DNA of 19,233 nucleotides, taken from Candidatus Accumulibacter vicinus (lineage in GTDB: Bacteria > Pseudomonadota > Gammaproteobacteria > Burkholderiales > Rhodocyclaceae). The position numbers were made by a program, and so were the translations under genes. Positions 1 to 6,646 of the stretch are shown one piece after another (position 1 is the stretch's first letter; every line of letters starts with the position of its first letter). The notes below the pieces were generated by a model, which saw only the letters and a list, made by a program, of their open reading frames with translations, searched no databases and was not told the origin of the DNA. The stretch covers positions 1 through 19,233 of the forward strand of contig DIME01000016.1 in assembly GCA_002425405.1 (NCBI GenBank). The letters are read 5' to 3'.

Positions 1-48
1 GCGACCGCCGACGACCTGCTCAATACCATCAAGCTGGTCATCCGTTAG
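1..48 (+). CDS. C-terminal end of a probable CheY-like response regulator (5' partial)
   Basis: Only the last 15 codons are inside the window, ending with TAG at 46-48. The visible peptide, ATADDLLNTIKLVIR, resembles the last helix of a single-domain response regulator, where a conserved Lys-Pro is typically followed by a helix of this kind. The gene lies 9 bp upstream of the MCP-like gene on the same strand, so co-transcription is likely. The family assignment rests on a short peptide plus the chemotaxis context and is an inference; the phosphoacceptor region is outside the window. Confidence 0.4.
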   Translation, partial: ATADDLLNTIKLVIR

Positions 49-57
49 GCCGAGACG

Positions 58-1398
58 ATGACCTCCTCCCTCGGCAACCCTCAAGACCAGTACCGCCGGC
101 GTTCGCTGCTCACCGGACTGGCCGCGGCCGTCGTGCTGCTCATCGCCATCCTGCTCCTGCACGGTTGGTACGTCGATTTCCTGAGCCAGACCTTCGGTCT
201 GGGCGACCGCAGCCGCGACATCCTGATGATCCTGCTCGGTCTGCTGCTGTTCCTGGGCCTCCGGCAGGCACTCTCGCAGTTCCTGTACCACGACGCGCAC
301 CTGGGCATCAACGAAAGTCTCCGGGACGAACGCGCGCGCTGCCCGGCGCAACAGGTCTGCCAGCGCGTCGCCCTGCCCGAGCTGCGGGAAATCCCGCGCT
401 TCAACCGGGTCCTGGTCGGGCAGTTGCAGAGCGTCGTCGAGCAGACCGAACAGGCCGCCTACGATGTGACTTCACGACTGCAGACGATCGACGAGGTGGT
501 CACCGACCTGAACCGGTTCGTGGCCAGCGCCGCCGCCGAATCGCAAGCCATGGCGCACGAATCCGAAGAGCGGATTGCCGGCAATCGCCAACTGATCGGC
601 AAGCTCGAAGCCTTCATCGCCCAGCGCGTCGAAGAGACCACCGCCGACGAGAAACACGGTGCCGAAGCGATCCAGGAAGCCCGGTCGCTGCAAACCCTGG
701 TCGATCTGATCCGGCACATTGCCGGCCAGACCAACCTGCTCGCGCTCAACGCCGCCATCGAGGCCGCCCGCGCTGGCGAGGCCGGACGCGGTTTCGCGGT
801 CGTCGCCGACGAGGTGAGGAAGCTCTCGCACGAAACCGAAACCGCGGTCAAGAAGATCAACGACGGCATCATCGCCGTCACCCAGATCATCGAGCGTCAG
901 TTCAAGGATAAGCTCGCGCACTCGCACATCCACGAGGAACGCGACAGCCTCGAACGCTTCACACAGCAGCTCGCGGCCCTCGGTGCCAGCTACGAGCACC
1001 TGACGGCGCGCGAACGGCAGATTCTCGACACCATCACCACGAACAGCGGCAGGCTCGCCACGATGTTCATGGAAGCCCTGGCCAGCGTGCAGTTCCAGGA
1101 CGTGACGCGCCAACAGATCGAACAGGTGATCAGCGGCCTCACACGTCTCGACCAGCACGCCGAAGCGCTCGCCGGGGCCATCGAGAGTGGCGCCGAGGCG
1201 CGCATCGAACCGCTCGCCCGGCAGATGGAACAGCAGTTTTCGACCTATGTCATGGACCAGCAGCGCGACGCCCATCGCCAGGCGATCGGTGGCTCCACGC
1301 GCAGCCCGAAGCCGCCCGCCACCGTCCGCAGCAAGGCGCCCACTCCAGCCGCTGCGCCAGCGCCGGCCAGCAAACCGTCGAACGTCGAACTCTTCTGA
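58..1398 (+). CDS. Membrane MCP-like protein with CheZ-like motif and Pro/Ala-rich tail
   Basis: 446 aa. Two hydrophobic segments at about residues 17-36 and 54-70 form an N-terminal membrane anchor with almost no periplasmic loop, so it has no classic sensor domain. No HAMP domain is evident. Residues about 216-256 are the conserved MCP hairpin tip (QTNLLALNAAIEAARAGE, then GRGFAVVADEVRKLS), which in the family contacts CheA and CheW. A later helix contains FQDVTRQ (D348, Q352), matching the D-x-T-x-Q pattern of the CheZ phosphatase active helix. Residues 411-440 are Pro/Ala/Ser-rich linker ending in the short peptide NVELF. It follows the probable response regulator by 9 bp and precedes the STAS gene by 21 bp. 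Family knowledge gives chemoreceptor signalling; phosphatase activity is only inferred from the motif. The ATG at 58 has a weak ribosome site (GAGACG). Confidence 0.85.
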   Translation: MTSSLGNPQDQYRRRSLLTGLAAAVVLLIAILLLHGWYVDFLSQTFGLGDRSRDILMILLGLLLFLGLRQALSQFLYHDAHLGINESLRDERARCPAQQVCQRVALPELREIPRFNRVLVGQLQSVVEQTEQAAYDVTSRLQTIDEVVTDLNRFVASAAAESQAMAHESEERIAGNRQLIGKLEAFIAQRVEETTADEKHGAEAIQEARSLQTLVDLIRHIAGQTNLLALNAAIEAARAGEAGRGFAVVADEVRKLSHETETAVKKINDGIIAVTQIIERQFKDKLAHSHIHEERDSLERFTQQLAALGASYEHLTARERQILDTITTNSGRLATMFMEALASVQFQDVTRQQIEQVISGLTRLDQHAEALAGAIESGAEARIEPLARQMEQQFSTYVMDQQRDAHRQAIGGSTRSPKPPATVRSKAPTPAAAPAPASKPSNVELF

Positions 1399-1419
1399 AC
1401 CACCCCCCAAGGAGCCGCA

Positions 1420-1725
1420 ATGACTGCATCCGCCGCCGCCCGCCTCGCCATTCTCGAGGACATGACGATCTACCAGGCCCAGTCCCAGAAGGAGCAGTTG
1501 CTAGCCGCGCTGGCGGCGGCCGAAGCCCTCGACCTCGACCTCGCGGCTGTCCCGGAAATCGATACCGCCGGCCTGCAACTCCTCCTGCTGCTCAAGCGCG
1601 AAGCGCTGCAGCAGGGCAAGCCGCTGACCATCGTCGGCCACAGCCCGGCCGTGCAGCGAGTTCTCGACTTCTGCAACCTGGCCGGCCTCTTCGGCGACCC
1701 GATGTTCATTTCAGCGCAAGGCTGA
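1420..1725 (+). CDS. STAS-domain (anti-anti-sigma-like) protein
   Basis: 101 aa, a single STAS domain. The core is VPEIDTAGLQLLLLLKREA around residues 44-62, followed by the second conserved block with SPAVQRVLDFCNLAGLFG. In SpoIIAA-type proteins the phosphorylated serine is the second residue of the DSSGL motif; here the motif reads DTAGL, so that position is alanine and classical serine phosphorylation is unlikely. STAS proteins of this type are common inside proteobacterial chemosensory clusters just upstream of cheA, and the context here fits. A good ribosome site (AAGGAG, 1409-1414) precedes the ATG. The last 90 bp are repeated immediately downstream. The biological role is not established. 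Confidence 0.85.
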   Translation: MTASAAARLAILEDMTIYQAQSQKEQLLAALAAAEALDLDLAAVPEIDTAGLQLLLLLKREALQQGKPLTIVGHSPAVQRVLDFCNLAGLFGDPMFISAQG

Positions 1726-1740
1726 CCTCTCCTCCGAGCT

Positions 1741-1830
1741 GGCTACATCCCGGCCGTGCAGCGGGTTCTCGACTTCTGCCATCTGGCCGGCGCCTTCGGC
1801 GACCCGATGCTCATGTCGGCGCAAGGCTGA
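1741..1830 (+). pseudogene. Truncated tandem copy of the STAS gene 3' end
   Basis: These 90 bp repeat positions 1636-1725 with 10 mismatches by eye (about 89% identity). Both copies end at the same TGA, and the period is exactly 105 bp. The copy encodes PAVQRVLDFCHLAGAFGDP and ends in MSAQG, against a near-identical end in the intact gene. It is in the same frame as the intact gene but lies after its stop codon and has no start, so it cannot be expressed independently. Because the copy, not the intact gene, directly precedes the ribosome site and start of the cheA-like relic, it probably marks the original junction, with partial duplication or recombination between paralogues upstream. Confidence 0.8.
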
Positions 1831-1856
1831 CCGCTCCCCCGGAACAAGGAAATACG

Positions 1857-1928
1857 ATGGATGAACTGACCAGCACCTTCGTCAGCGATGGAAAGAAGCG
1901 GCGGGAATCGACGCGGAATGTTTCGTAA
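1857..1928 (+). pseudogene. Probable cheA start relic
   Basis: An ATG at 1857 preceded by AAGGAAATACG opens a 23-codon frame beginning MDELTSTFVSDGKK and closing at TAA 1926-1928. The first nine residues resemble CheA N-termini, which start with a short acidic leader into the Hpt domain, and the position just after the STAS gene is where cheA normally sits. No Hpt, dimerisation, kinase or CheW-like domain follows in any frame. I read it as the surviving 5' end of a deleted cheA. The peptide is short, so the identity is tentative. Confidence 0.4.
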
Positions 1929-2031
1929 TCGTCGTTCCAGGCAGACTGAAGATCCGAATGCTCCCGAAAAGGTCCGGCACAATGCGTCTCCTCATCCCTC
2001 CAGAAAAATGTGTACCCAGGAGATGAAAGCC

Positions 2032-2496
2032 ATGAATCTTTGCCAGAAAATACTGATTCCATCTACAGTCTGCATGATCTTCATGTTAGTCTTGACGAAT
2101 ACAAGACGAATACAAGACTAATGCAGCCAACGGACTGGACTTCGCTCTGACCGACCACATGACCCTCGGGCTGACCGCAATGAAAGCCACGGACGAAAGT
2201 TTCAAGATGCTGGCAGCGCTGAGCGACAAACTCGTCAAAGTTGAGGAAAAGCTGCGCCAGGAGGCGTTCGCTCTCTCCGTTGACGACATCGCCTACCAGA
2301 CCCATCTGCTGACCTTGAACGCCGCCATCGGCCAGTTGAACCAGGCGACGCAGCAGAATGCCCCGGCGTCCGAAGAACTCGCCGCCACCGCCGAGGAACC
2401 CGGCAACCAGGCGCAGCAGCAGGAACGGATGACCTTCTTCCAGTGGGCCGACAGCGGCCGCCGCAGCGCGGCGATGAGCTCGATGAGCTGCGTGGC
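2032..2496 (+). pseudogene. Degraded methyl-accepting chemotaxis protein gene
   Basis: Pieces of one mcp are visible in order but cannot be read as one frame. From ATG 2032, after an AGGAG-like site, MNLCQKILIPSTVCMIFMLV is a typical MCP first membrane segment; that frame stops at 2121. A second frame from about 2105 carries a fragment of sensor domain, then DDIAYQTHLLTLNAAI (about 2284-2331), the signalling tip. This is joined directly to GQLNQATQQNAPASEELAAT, which normally lies far downstream in the returning helix. So much of the tip and return helix is missing, and the fusion falls at the NAAI codons. The end runs out of frame into cheD. A functional receptor is not possible from this sequence. 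Confidence 0.8.
2094..2115 (+). repeat. 11-bp tandem repeat inside the mcp relic
   Basis: GACGAATACAA occurs twice head to tail, followed by GAC. Eleven is not a multiple of three, so the duplication changes frame. It falls where the N-terminal membrane frame of the mcp relic is lost and the sensor-fragment frame (DEYKTNAANG) begins. Removing one copy does not by itself restore a single open frame, so additional loss occurred nearby. Confidence 0.8.
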
Positions 2497-3060
2497 ATGA
2501 TGAGGAACCCGCGCGACCTCGAGCGCTTGGCGCGCCACGTCAACCCCGGTGGCTGGGCGATCGAAAACGAACGACCGATCGCCACCCTCCTCGGCTCGTG
2601 TGTCGCCGTCTGCCTGTGGGACCCGCAGCTCCGGGTCGGCGGCCTGAATCACTTCATGTTGCCGAAATTCGAGAAATCGGCCAACAAGGACCTCGACGTC
2701 CTGCTTTGCGGCAATTTCTGCATGGAAGCGCTGATGAACGGCATGCTCGCCCGTGGCGCCCAGAAGAAACGTATGCAGAGCAAGGCTTTCGGTGGCGGCA
2801 ATGTCATTTCATCGCTGACCAGCGTCAGCATCGGCGAGCGCAACGCCGAGTTCGCCCGCGAATGGCTGACACGCGAGGGCATCCAGTTGGTCGCCTCGGA
2901 CCTGATGGGACCGTGGTCGCGCAAGGTGATCCTCGATCCGCAGACCGGCGAAGCCTTCTGCAAGCGCGGGCAGACCAACCAGAGCATCGCCGAAGCAGAA
3001 AGCAGCTACGCCAGCACGCTCTTCGTCGCACCGAAGAAGACCGATATCGAGCTATTCTGA
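2497..3060 (+). CDS. cheD: Chemoreceptor glutamine deamidase CheD
   Basis: 188 aa from the ATG at 2497 (2500 is equally possible). CheD deamidates receptor glutamines to glutamates and in some species also binds CheC-type phosphatases. The catalytic cysteine lies in LLGSCVAVCLWDP (Cys35) and the histidine in GGLNHFMLP (His52), a 17-residue spacing as in the family. The conserved GGGNV block is present around residues 98-102. The start was chosen because family N-termini begin just before the NPRDLERLARHVNP segment; the longer open frame reaching 2443 reads into the mcp relic. No good ribosome site is visible before 2497, probably because upstream sequence was rearranged. It ends in TDIELF, like the MCP-like protein's NVELF, and lies 6 bp before cheR. 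Confidence 0.93.
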   Translation: MMRNPRDLERLARHVNPGGWAIENERPIATLLGSCVAVCLWDPQLRVGGLNHFMLPKFEKSANKDLDVLLCGNFCMEALMNGMLARGAQKKRMQSKAFGGGNVISSLTSVSIGERNAEFAREWLTREGIQLVASDLMGPWSRKVILDPQTGEAFCKRGQTNQSIAEAESSYASTLFVAPKKTDIELF

Positions 3061-3066
3061 GAATCC

Positions 3067-3882
3067 ATGAACCATTCCGAATCCCCGATCACCGACCAGG
3101 AGTTCGCGCTCTTCCAGAAACTGATCTACAAACTGGCCGGCATCAGCCTGTCCGATGCCAAGCGCGTGCTGCTGGTGGGCCGCCTCGGCCGCCGTCTCGC
3201 GCATTACAAATTTGACACTTACTCCCAGTATTATCGGCTGGTGTCCTCCGGCCAGCATCCCGATGAACTGCAGCAGATGATCGATCTGCTGACCACCAAC
3301 GAGACCTATTTCTTCCGTGAACCACAGCACTTCGACTTCCTGCGCGACGTGATCCTCAAGGAGCGGCGCGGGGCAGGCACTTTCCGCATCTGGAGCGGCG
3401 CCAGTTCGAGCGGCGAAGAGGCCTACTCGATGGCAATGGTACTCGCCGAGCATTGCAGCGACAGCCCCTGGGAAGTTTTCGGGTCGGACATCAGCCTGAC
3501 CGTCCTGGCGCGAGCACAGGCCGGGGTGTATGCGCAGGAACGGATTTCCGGCATTCCGCCAGGCTATTTGCGCAAGTATTGCCTGAAGGGTGTGCGCTCG
3601 CAGGAAGGCAAGCTACTGATCGACAACCAGCTCAAGCAGCGTGTCCGCTTTGCGCAGGTGAACCTGACTCTGCCGATCACCGGCGTCGGTGACTTCGACG
3701 TGATCTTCCTGCGCAACGTGATGATCTATTTCGATGCCGAAACGAAGCGTAAGGTCATCGAGAACATGCTGCCGCACCTGAAACCCGAGGGCTATTTCAT
3801 CGTCGGCCATTCTGAATCGCTGCACGGCATCAGCAACCGGCTGCAGGCCCTGAAACCGACCATTTATCGAAGACCACGGTAG
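3067..3882 (+). CDS. cheR: Chemotaxis protein methyltransferase CheR
   Basis: 271 aa, normal CheR length. CheR transfers methyl groups from S-adenosylmethionine to receptor glutamates. The N-terminal helical domain spans about residues 10-75. NETYFFRE (78-85) opens the catalytic domain, the SAM-binding stretch is IWSGASSSGEEAYSMAM (108-124), and FLRNVMIYFD (214-223) is the usual second signature. The common Cys-Ser-Thr in the SAM loop is Ser-Ser-Ser here. The gene starts 6 bp after cheD and is probably translated with it. No cheB follows: the next gene is fabI on the opposite strand, so the methylesterase partner must be encoded elsewhere if it exists. Confidence 0.95.
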   Translation: MNHSESPITDQEFALFQKLIYKLAGISLSDAKRVLLVGRLGRRLAHYKFDTYSQYYRLVSSGQHPDELQQMIDLLTTNETYFFREPQHFDFLRDVILKERRGAGTFRIWSGASSSGEEAYSMAMVLAEHCSDSPWEVFGSDISLTVLARAQAGVYAQERISGIPPGYLRKYCLKGVRSQEGKLLIDNQLKQRVRFAQVNLTLPITGVGDFDVIFLRNVMIYFDAETKRKVIENMLPHLKPEGYFIVGHSESLHGISNRLQALKPTIYRRPR

Positions 3883-3912
3883 GGACACCGTGCCGCCGGC
3901 AAATGTGCCGGC
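3875..3912 (+). terminator. Two small hairpins at the end of cheR (possible terminator)
   Basis: CACGGT (3875-3880) pairs with ACCGTG (3887-3892) across the stop codon, and GCCGGC (3895-3900) can pair with GCCGGC (3907-3912), followed by CCTTTCCCC. A third GCCGGC sits at 3926-3931, and CCGAC/GTCGG (3941-3945/3952-3956) lies just after the fabI stop on the other strand. The gap separates convergent genes, so some of these stems may end transcription in either direction. There is no strong U-tract, so intrinsic termination is uncertain. Confidence 0.4.
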
Positions 3913-3960
3913 CTTTCCCCCGAATGCCGGCCCTCCCGAACCGACGCGGAGGTCGGCCAT

Positions 3961-4761
3961 TCACCCCGGCAGCGGCTCCGGATTGCCGAGCGCGGTGGTG
4001 TTCAGCCCGCCATCGACATACATGATCTCGCCGGTGATGCCACTGGCGAGGTCGGAGAGCATGAAGGCGGCGGCGTTACCCACTTCGTCGATGGTGATGT
4101 TGCGGCGCAGTGGTGCGTTGTGCGCATTGTAGGCAAGCAGGCGCGAGAAGTTGCCGATGCCTGAAGCGGCCAGCGTCTTGATCGGGCCGGCCGAAATGGC
4201 GTTGGCGCGAATCCCCTGCGGGCCGAGGCAGAAGGCGAGGTAGCGGGTGGCGGCTTCGAGGCTGGCTTTGGCGAGCCCCATGGTGTTGTAGTTGGGCATG
4301 GTGCGCTCGGCGCCAAGGTAGGAGAGCGCGAGCAAAGCGGGTTTACGGCCTCTCAGGAGCATTGGCCGGGCCGCCTTGGCAAGCGCCGGGTAGCTGTACG
4401 AAGACACGTCATGCGCGATACGAAAGGCGTCGCGGGTGATGCCCTCCAGAAAGTCGCCTTCGATGGCTTCGCTGGGAGCGTAGGCAATCGAATGCACGAG
4501 ACCGTCGAGGCCATCCCAGGCTTCGGCAAGGCCGGCGAAAAGCTGTTCGATCGCGAGGTCATCGGAGACATCACAAGGGTAGACGAGAGTGCTGTCGAAT
4601 TCTTGGGCGAATTTGGCAACACGATCCCTGAACCGATCGTTCTGATAGGTGAGCGCCAGTTGCGCGCCTTCGCGGTGACAGGCCCTGGCAATGCCGTAAG
4701 CAATCGAGTGTTTCGACAGTACGCCAGTGATCAGGATACGCTTGTCTGCAAGAAATCCCAT
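3961..4761 (-). CDS. fabI: Enoyl-[acyl-carrier-protein] reductase (NADH) FabI
   Basis: 266 aa, normal for FabI, which performs the last reduction of each fatty-acid elongation cycle and is the target of triclosan. It is an SDR-fold enzyme with the nucleotide-binding loop GVLSKHSIAYGIA (residues 13-25), the FabI-specific active site LSYLGAER with Tyr148, and MPNYNTMGLAKAS with Tyr158 and Lys165 (Y-x6-K). AGPIKTLAASGI (191-202) is the substrate loop. I start it at the ATG at 4761, preceded by GGAGAAG, because the longer frame from 4824 would begin inside the probable -10 box and has no family counterpart. It is a stand-alone gene, convergent with cheR and divergent from the B12 operon. Confidence 0.95.
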   Translation of the reverse strand: MGFLADKRILITGVLSKHSIAYGIARACHREGAQLALTYQNDRFRDRVAKFAQEFDSTLVYPCDVSDDLAIEQLFAGLAEAWDGLDGLVHSIAYAPSEAIEGDFLEGITRDAFRIAHDVSSYSYPALAKAARPMLLRGRKPALLALSYLGAERTMPNYNTMGLAKASLEAATRYLAFCLGPQGIRANAISAGPIKTLAASGIGNFSRLLAYNAHNAPLRRNITIDEVGNAAAFMLSDLASGITGEIMYVDGGLNTTALGNPEPLPG

Positions 4762-4822
4762 GACTTCTCCATGGTTAAAGTTGGCTGGAATTGCAGTTGT
4801 TTCGGAAGATCTGAAGCTGCGC

Positions 4823-4828
4823 ATTATA
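4823..4828 (-). promoter_or_regulatory. Probable -10 box of fabI
   Basis: On the minus strand this reads TATAAT, a perfect sigma-70 -10 hexamer, about 60 nt upstream of the fabI ATG at 4761. No close match to TTGACA is seen 16-18 nt further upstream, so an activator or a weak -35 would be needed. It supports the shorter fabI start. Confidence 0.5.
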
Positions 4829-5028
4829 AAGGAATGGCCGTCTGAACCGGCGATTGATGGCCGCCTGGGGTGCAGGTCTGGCGCGACGACGCTGACATTG
4901 CGGCGTTCCCGCCCATACCCGAAGGCACGGCGGCTCGTCGACCGATGGATGGGTAAGAACCGAACAGGGATGAAAAAACTGCGCGCTTATGGCACCATCA
5001 GCATGTCTGAATGATTTCAGGCACAGGA
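4829..5028. other. Intergenic region between fabI promoter and riboswitch
   Basis: About 200 bp between divergent transcription units. It must contain the promoter and transcription start of the B12 operon, but I could not find a convincing -35/-10 pair. Short open frames here show no family features and no ribosome sites. Confidence 0.5.
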
Positions 5029-5202
5029 GTCTCCGGGTGCTGGTCAGCCTTGCTGACCAGAGAATCGGGAAGGCGGTGCCAATCCGCCACGTGCCCAGCG
5101 CTGTAAGGAGGACGTTCGCCGCAGAAGGCCACTGGTCGGGGAAACCCCGGCCGGGAAGGCGCGGCAACGATTGAGTCCGAGTCAGAAGACCGGCCAGGAG
5201 AC
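5029..5202 (+). ncRNA. Cobalamin riboswitch upstream of bluB
   Basis: Several hallmarks of the cobalamin aptamer are in order. Closing stem GTCTCC (5029-5034) pairs with GGAGAC (5197-5202). A seven-pair hairpin TGGTCAG/CTGACCA lies at 5041-5059. GGGAAGGCGGTGCCAATCCG (5067-5086) is followed by GCCCAGCGCTGTAA (5093-5106), the conserved core. A B12 box AGTCAGAAGACCGGCC occupies 5180-5195. Binding of adenosylcobalamin to such leaders represses downstream B12 genes, usually by hiding the ribosome site in Gram-negative bacteria. The leader ends about 50 nt before the bluB ATG, and no terminator with a U-tract is visible, so translational control is the likelier mode. Exact limits are by eye. Confidence 0.9.
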
Positions 5203-5253
5203 GCAATACGGCTGCACGGCCAGGCAGTCCGTGTCTTTCCAGAAGGGGAATCC

Positions 5254-6015
5254 ATGGAAAACTTGAAGGCGCCGCTGGCGCATGCTTTTGCCGATGCCGA
5301 ACGAGCAGCGGTGTACCAGGCGATCTTCAGTCGCCGCGATGTACGCGGGCAGTTTCTTCCCGAACCGGTGCCCGACGCCGTATTGGGCCGCATCCTGATG
5401 GCCGCGCACCATGCGCCCTCGGTCGGCTTCATGCAACCCTGGAACTTCCAGCTGATCCGTTCCGAAGCGGTCAAACGACGGGTCCATGGCCTCTTTGAGC
5501 AGGCCAACGCCGAAGCCGCGCAGATGTTTCCCGACGCCCGGCGGGAAATCTACAGTCGGCTGAAACTGCAGGGCATCGTCGACGCGCCGATCAATCTCTG
5601 CGTCAGCTGTGACCGCACACGCAGCGGACCGGTCGTCCTTGGCCGGACGCACATGCCGGCGATGGATTTGTTCAGCAGCGTCTGTGCGGTGCAGAACCTG
5701 TGGCTGGCTGCCCGGGCCGAAGGCGTCGGCGTCGGCTGGGTCAGCATCTTCCACGAACAGGCCCTGCAGGCAGCCCTCGGCATCCCCGCCCATATCGTTC
5801 CGGTGGCCTACCTGTGCATCGGCTACGTTTCCCATTTCAAGGACAAGCCTGAACTCGAACAGGCCGGCTGGTTGCCACGCCTGCCGATCGCCGACCTCAT
5901 CCATTACGAGCAGTGGGGAGCAACCGATGCCGCCGGCGACGATCCCCTGACCGCGACGCTGGTCGCCATGCAGGCCGACATCCAGCAGCAGGGCGTCTAT
6001 CCGCATGAATCGTGA
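5254..6015 (+). CDS. bluB: 5,6-dimethylbenzimidazole synthase BluB
   Basis: 253 aa. BluB is a nitroreductase-fold enzyme that cannibalises its own reduced FMN with oxygen to make 5,6-dimethylbenzimidazole, the lower ligand of B12. Visible family blocks are FSRRDVRGQFLP (25-36, flavin phosphate contacts), HHAPSVGFMQPWNFQLI (52-68), VSCDRTRSGPVVLGR (117-131) and EGVGVGWVSIF (156-166), the last typical of BluB. AGAAGGGGAA precedes the ATG closely, a usable ribosome site. It is the first gene after the cobalamin riboswitch, and the following cobO frame begins at or just after its stop codon. BluB is oxygen dependent, so its presence implies at least part-time aerobic growth. Confidence 0.95.
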   Translation: MENLKAPLAHAFADAERAAVYQAIFSRRDVRGQFLPEPVPDAVLGRILMAAHHAPSVGFMQPWNFQLIRSEAVKRRVHGLFEQANAEAAQMFPDARREIYSRLKLQGIVDAPINLCVSCDRTRSGPVVLGRTHMPAMDLFSSVCAVQNLWLAARAEGVGVGWVSIFHEQALQAALGIPAHIVPVAYLCIGYVSHFKDKPELEQAGWLPRLPIADLIHYEQWGATDAAGDDPLTATLVAMQADIQQQGVYPHES

Positions 6016-6058
6016 CGCCCTGTTTGAGACTTCGTTGCCAACCGGAAAGACCCCCCTG

Positions 6059-6646
6059 ATGATCACCCATGAACAACGGATGCAGAAGAAAAAAGAGGTC
6101 GTTGACCGGAAGATCGCTGCGGCAGAGGTCGAACGTGGCGTGCTGGTGGTCAATACCGGCAATGGCAAGGGCAAGTCGACCGCCGCTTTCGGCGTTGTCG
6201 CGCGCGCCCTGGGGCACCACATGCGGGTGGCGGTCGTGCAGTTTGTCAAGGGTCGTTCCGATTGCGGTGAGGAAAACTTTTTCCGGGCGCAGCCGGGAGT
6301 TGCCTGGCATGTCGGCGGCGCTGGCTTTACCTGGGAAACACAGGACCGGGAGCGCGATGCTGCGGCTGCCCGGCTGGCCTGGGAGGTCGCTTGCGGGCAC
6401 CTCGGCGACCCCGGCGTCGGGCTGGTCGTGCTCGACGAAATGACTTACGCCTTCAAATACGGCTGGCTGGACCTCGAATCCGTCCTGGCCGTGCTGCGCA
6501 GCCGCCCGGCCCGACAACACGTCATCGTCACCGGCCGGGCGGCACCGCAGGCACTGCGCGATGCGGCCGATACGGTCAGCGACATGGGCATGGAAAAGCA
6601 TGCCTTCCAGAGCGGGGTCAAAGCCATGCCGGGACTCGAATGGTGA
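6059..6646 (+). CDS. cobO: Cob(I)yrinic acid a,c-diamide adenosyltransferase (CobO/BtuR type)
   Basis: 195 aa from ATG 6059. It transfers the adenosyl group of ATP to the cobalt of reduced corrinoids, in de novo synthesis and in salvage. The P-loop is VNTGNGKGKSTAAFG (residues 31-45). VVQFVKG, FTWETQ and LDEMTYAFKYGWL follow in the order seen in BtuR/CobA, and the end KHAFQSGVKAMPGLEW matches the family C-terminus. The frame stays open to ATG 6005, which would give 213 aa and overlap bluB by 11 nt. I prefer 6059 because the protein then begins like BtuR (MITHEQRMQKKKEVVD) and GGAAAGA lies 10 nt upstream. The stop overlaps the cobB start. Confidence 0.93.
   Translation: MITHEQRMQKKKEVVDRKIAAAEVERGVLVVNTGNGKGKSTAAFGVVARALGHHMRVAVVQFVKGRSDCGEENFFRAQPGVAWHVGGAGFTWETQDRERDAAAARLAWEVACGHLGDPGVGLVVLDEMTYAFKYGWLDLESVLAVLRSRPARQHVIVTGRAAPQALRDAADTVSDMGMEKHAFQSGVKAMPGLEW

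Noticed and set aside
472..1410. Long minus-strand open frame (312 codons) opposite the MCP-like gene
   Set aside because: Shadow of the GC-rich codon pattern of the real gene; no family features or ribosome site.
2159..2500. 113-codon open frame as a stand-alone small chemotaxis protein
   Set aside because: It is made of disordered fragments of an mcp with an internal deletion and an unrelated tail, and has no convincing ribosome site; scored as part of the pseudogene.
4762..4824. 21-residue N-terminal extension of FabI
   Set aside because: It would start inside the -10 hexamer TATAAT, and FabI proteins begin with the GFLADKRILITG-like strand.
5182..6249. Minus-strand open frame of 355 codons across the riboswitch and bluB
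   Set aside because: It covers the riboswitch and the well-supported bluB; composition is that of a shadow frame.
6391..6639. Upstream extension of the cobB frame
   Set aside because: It lies inside cobO, is Arg/Pro-rich and has no match to the CobB family; the P-loop domain begins just after ATG 6640.
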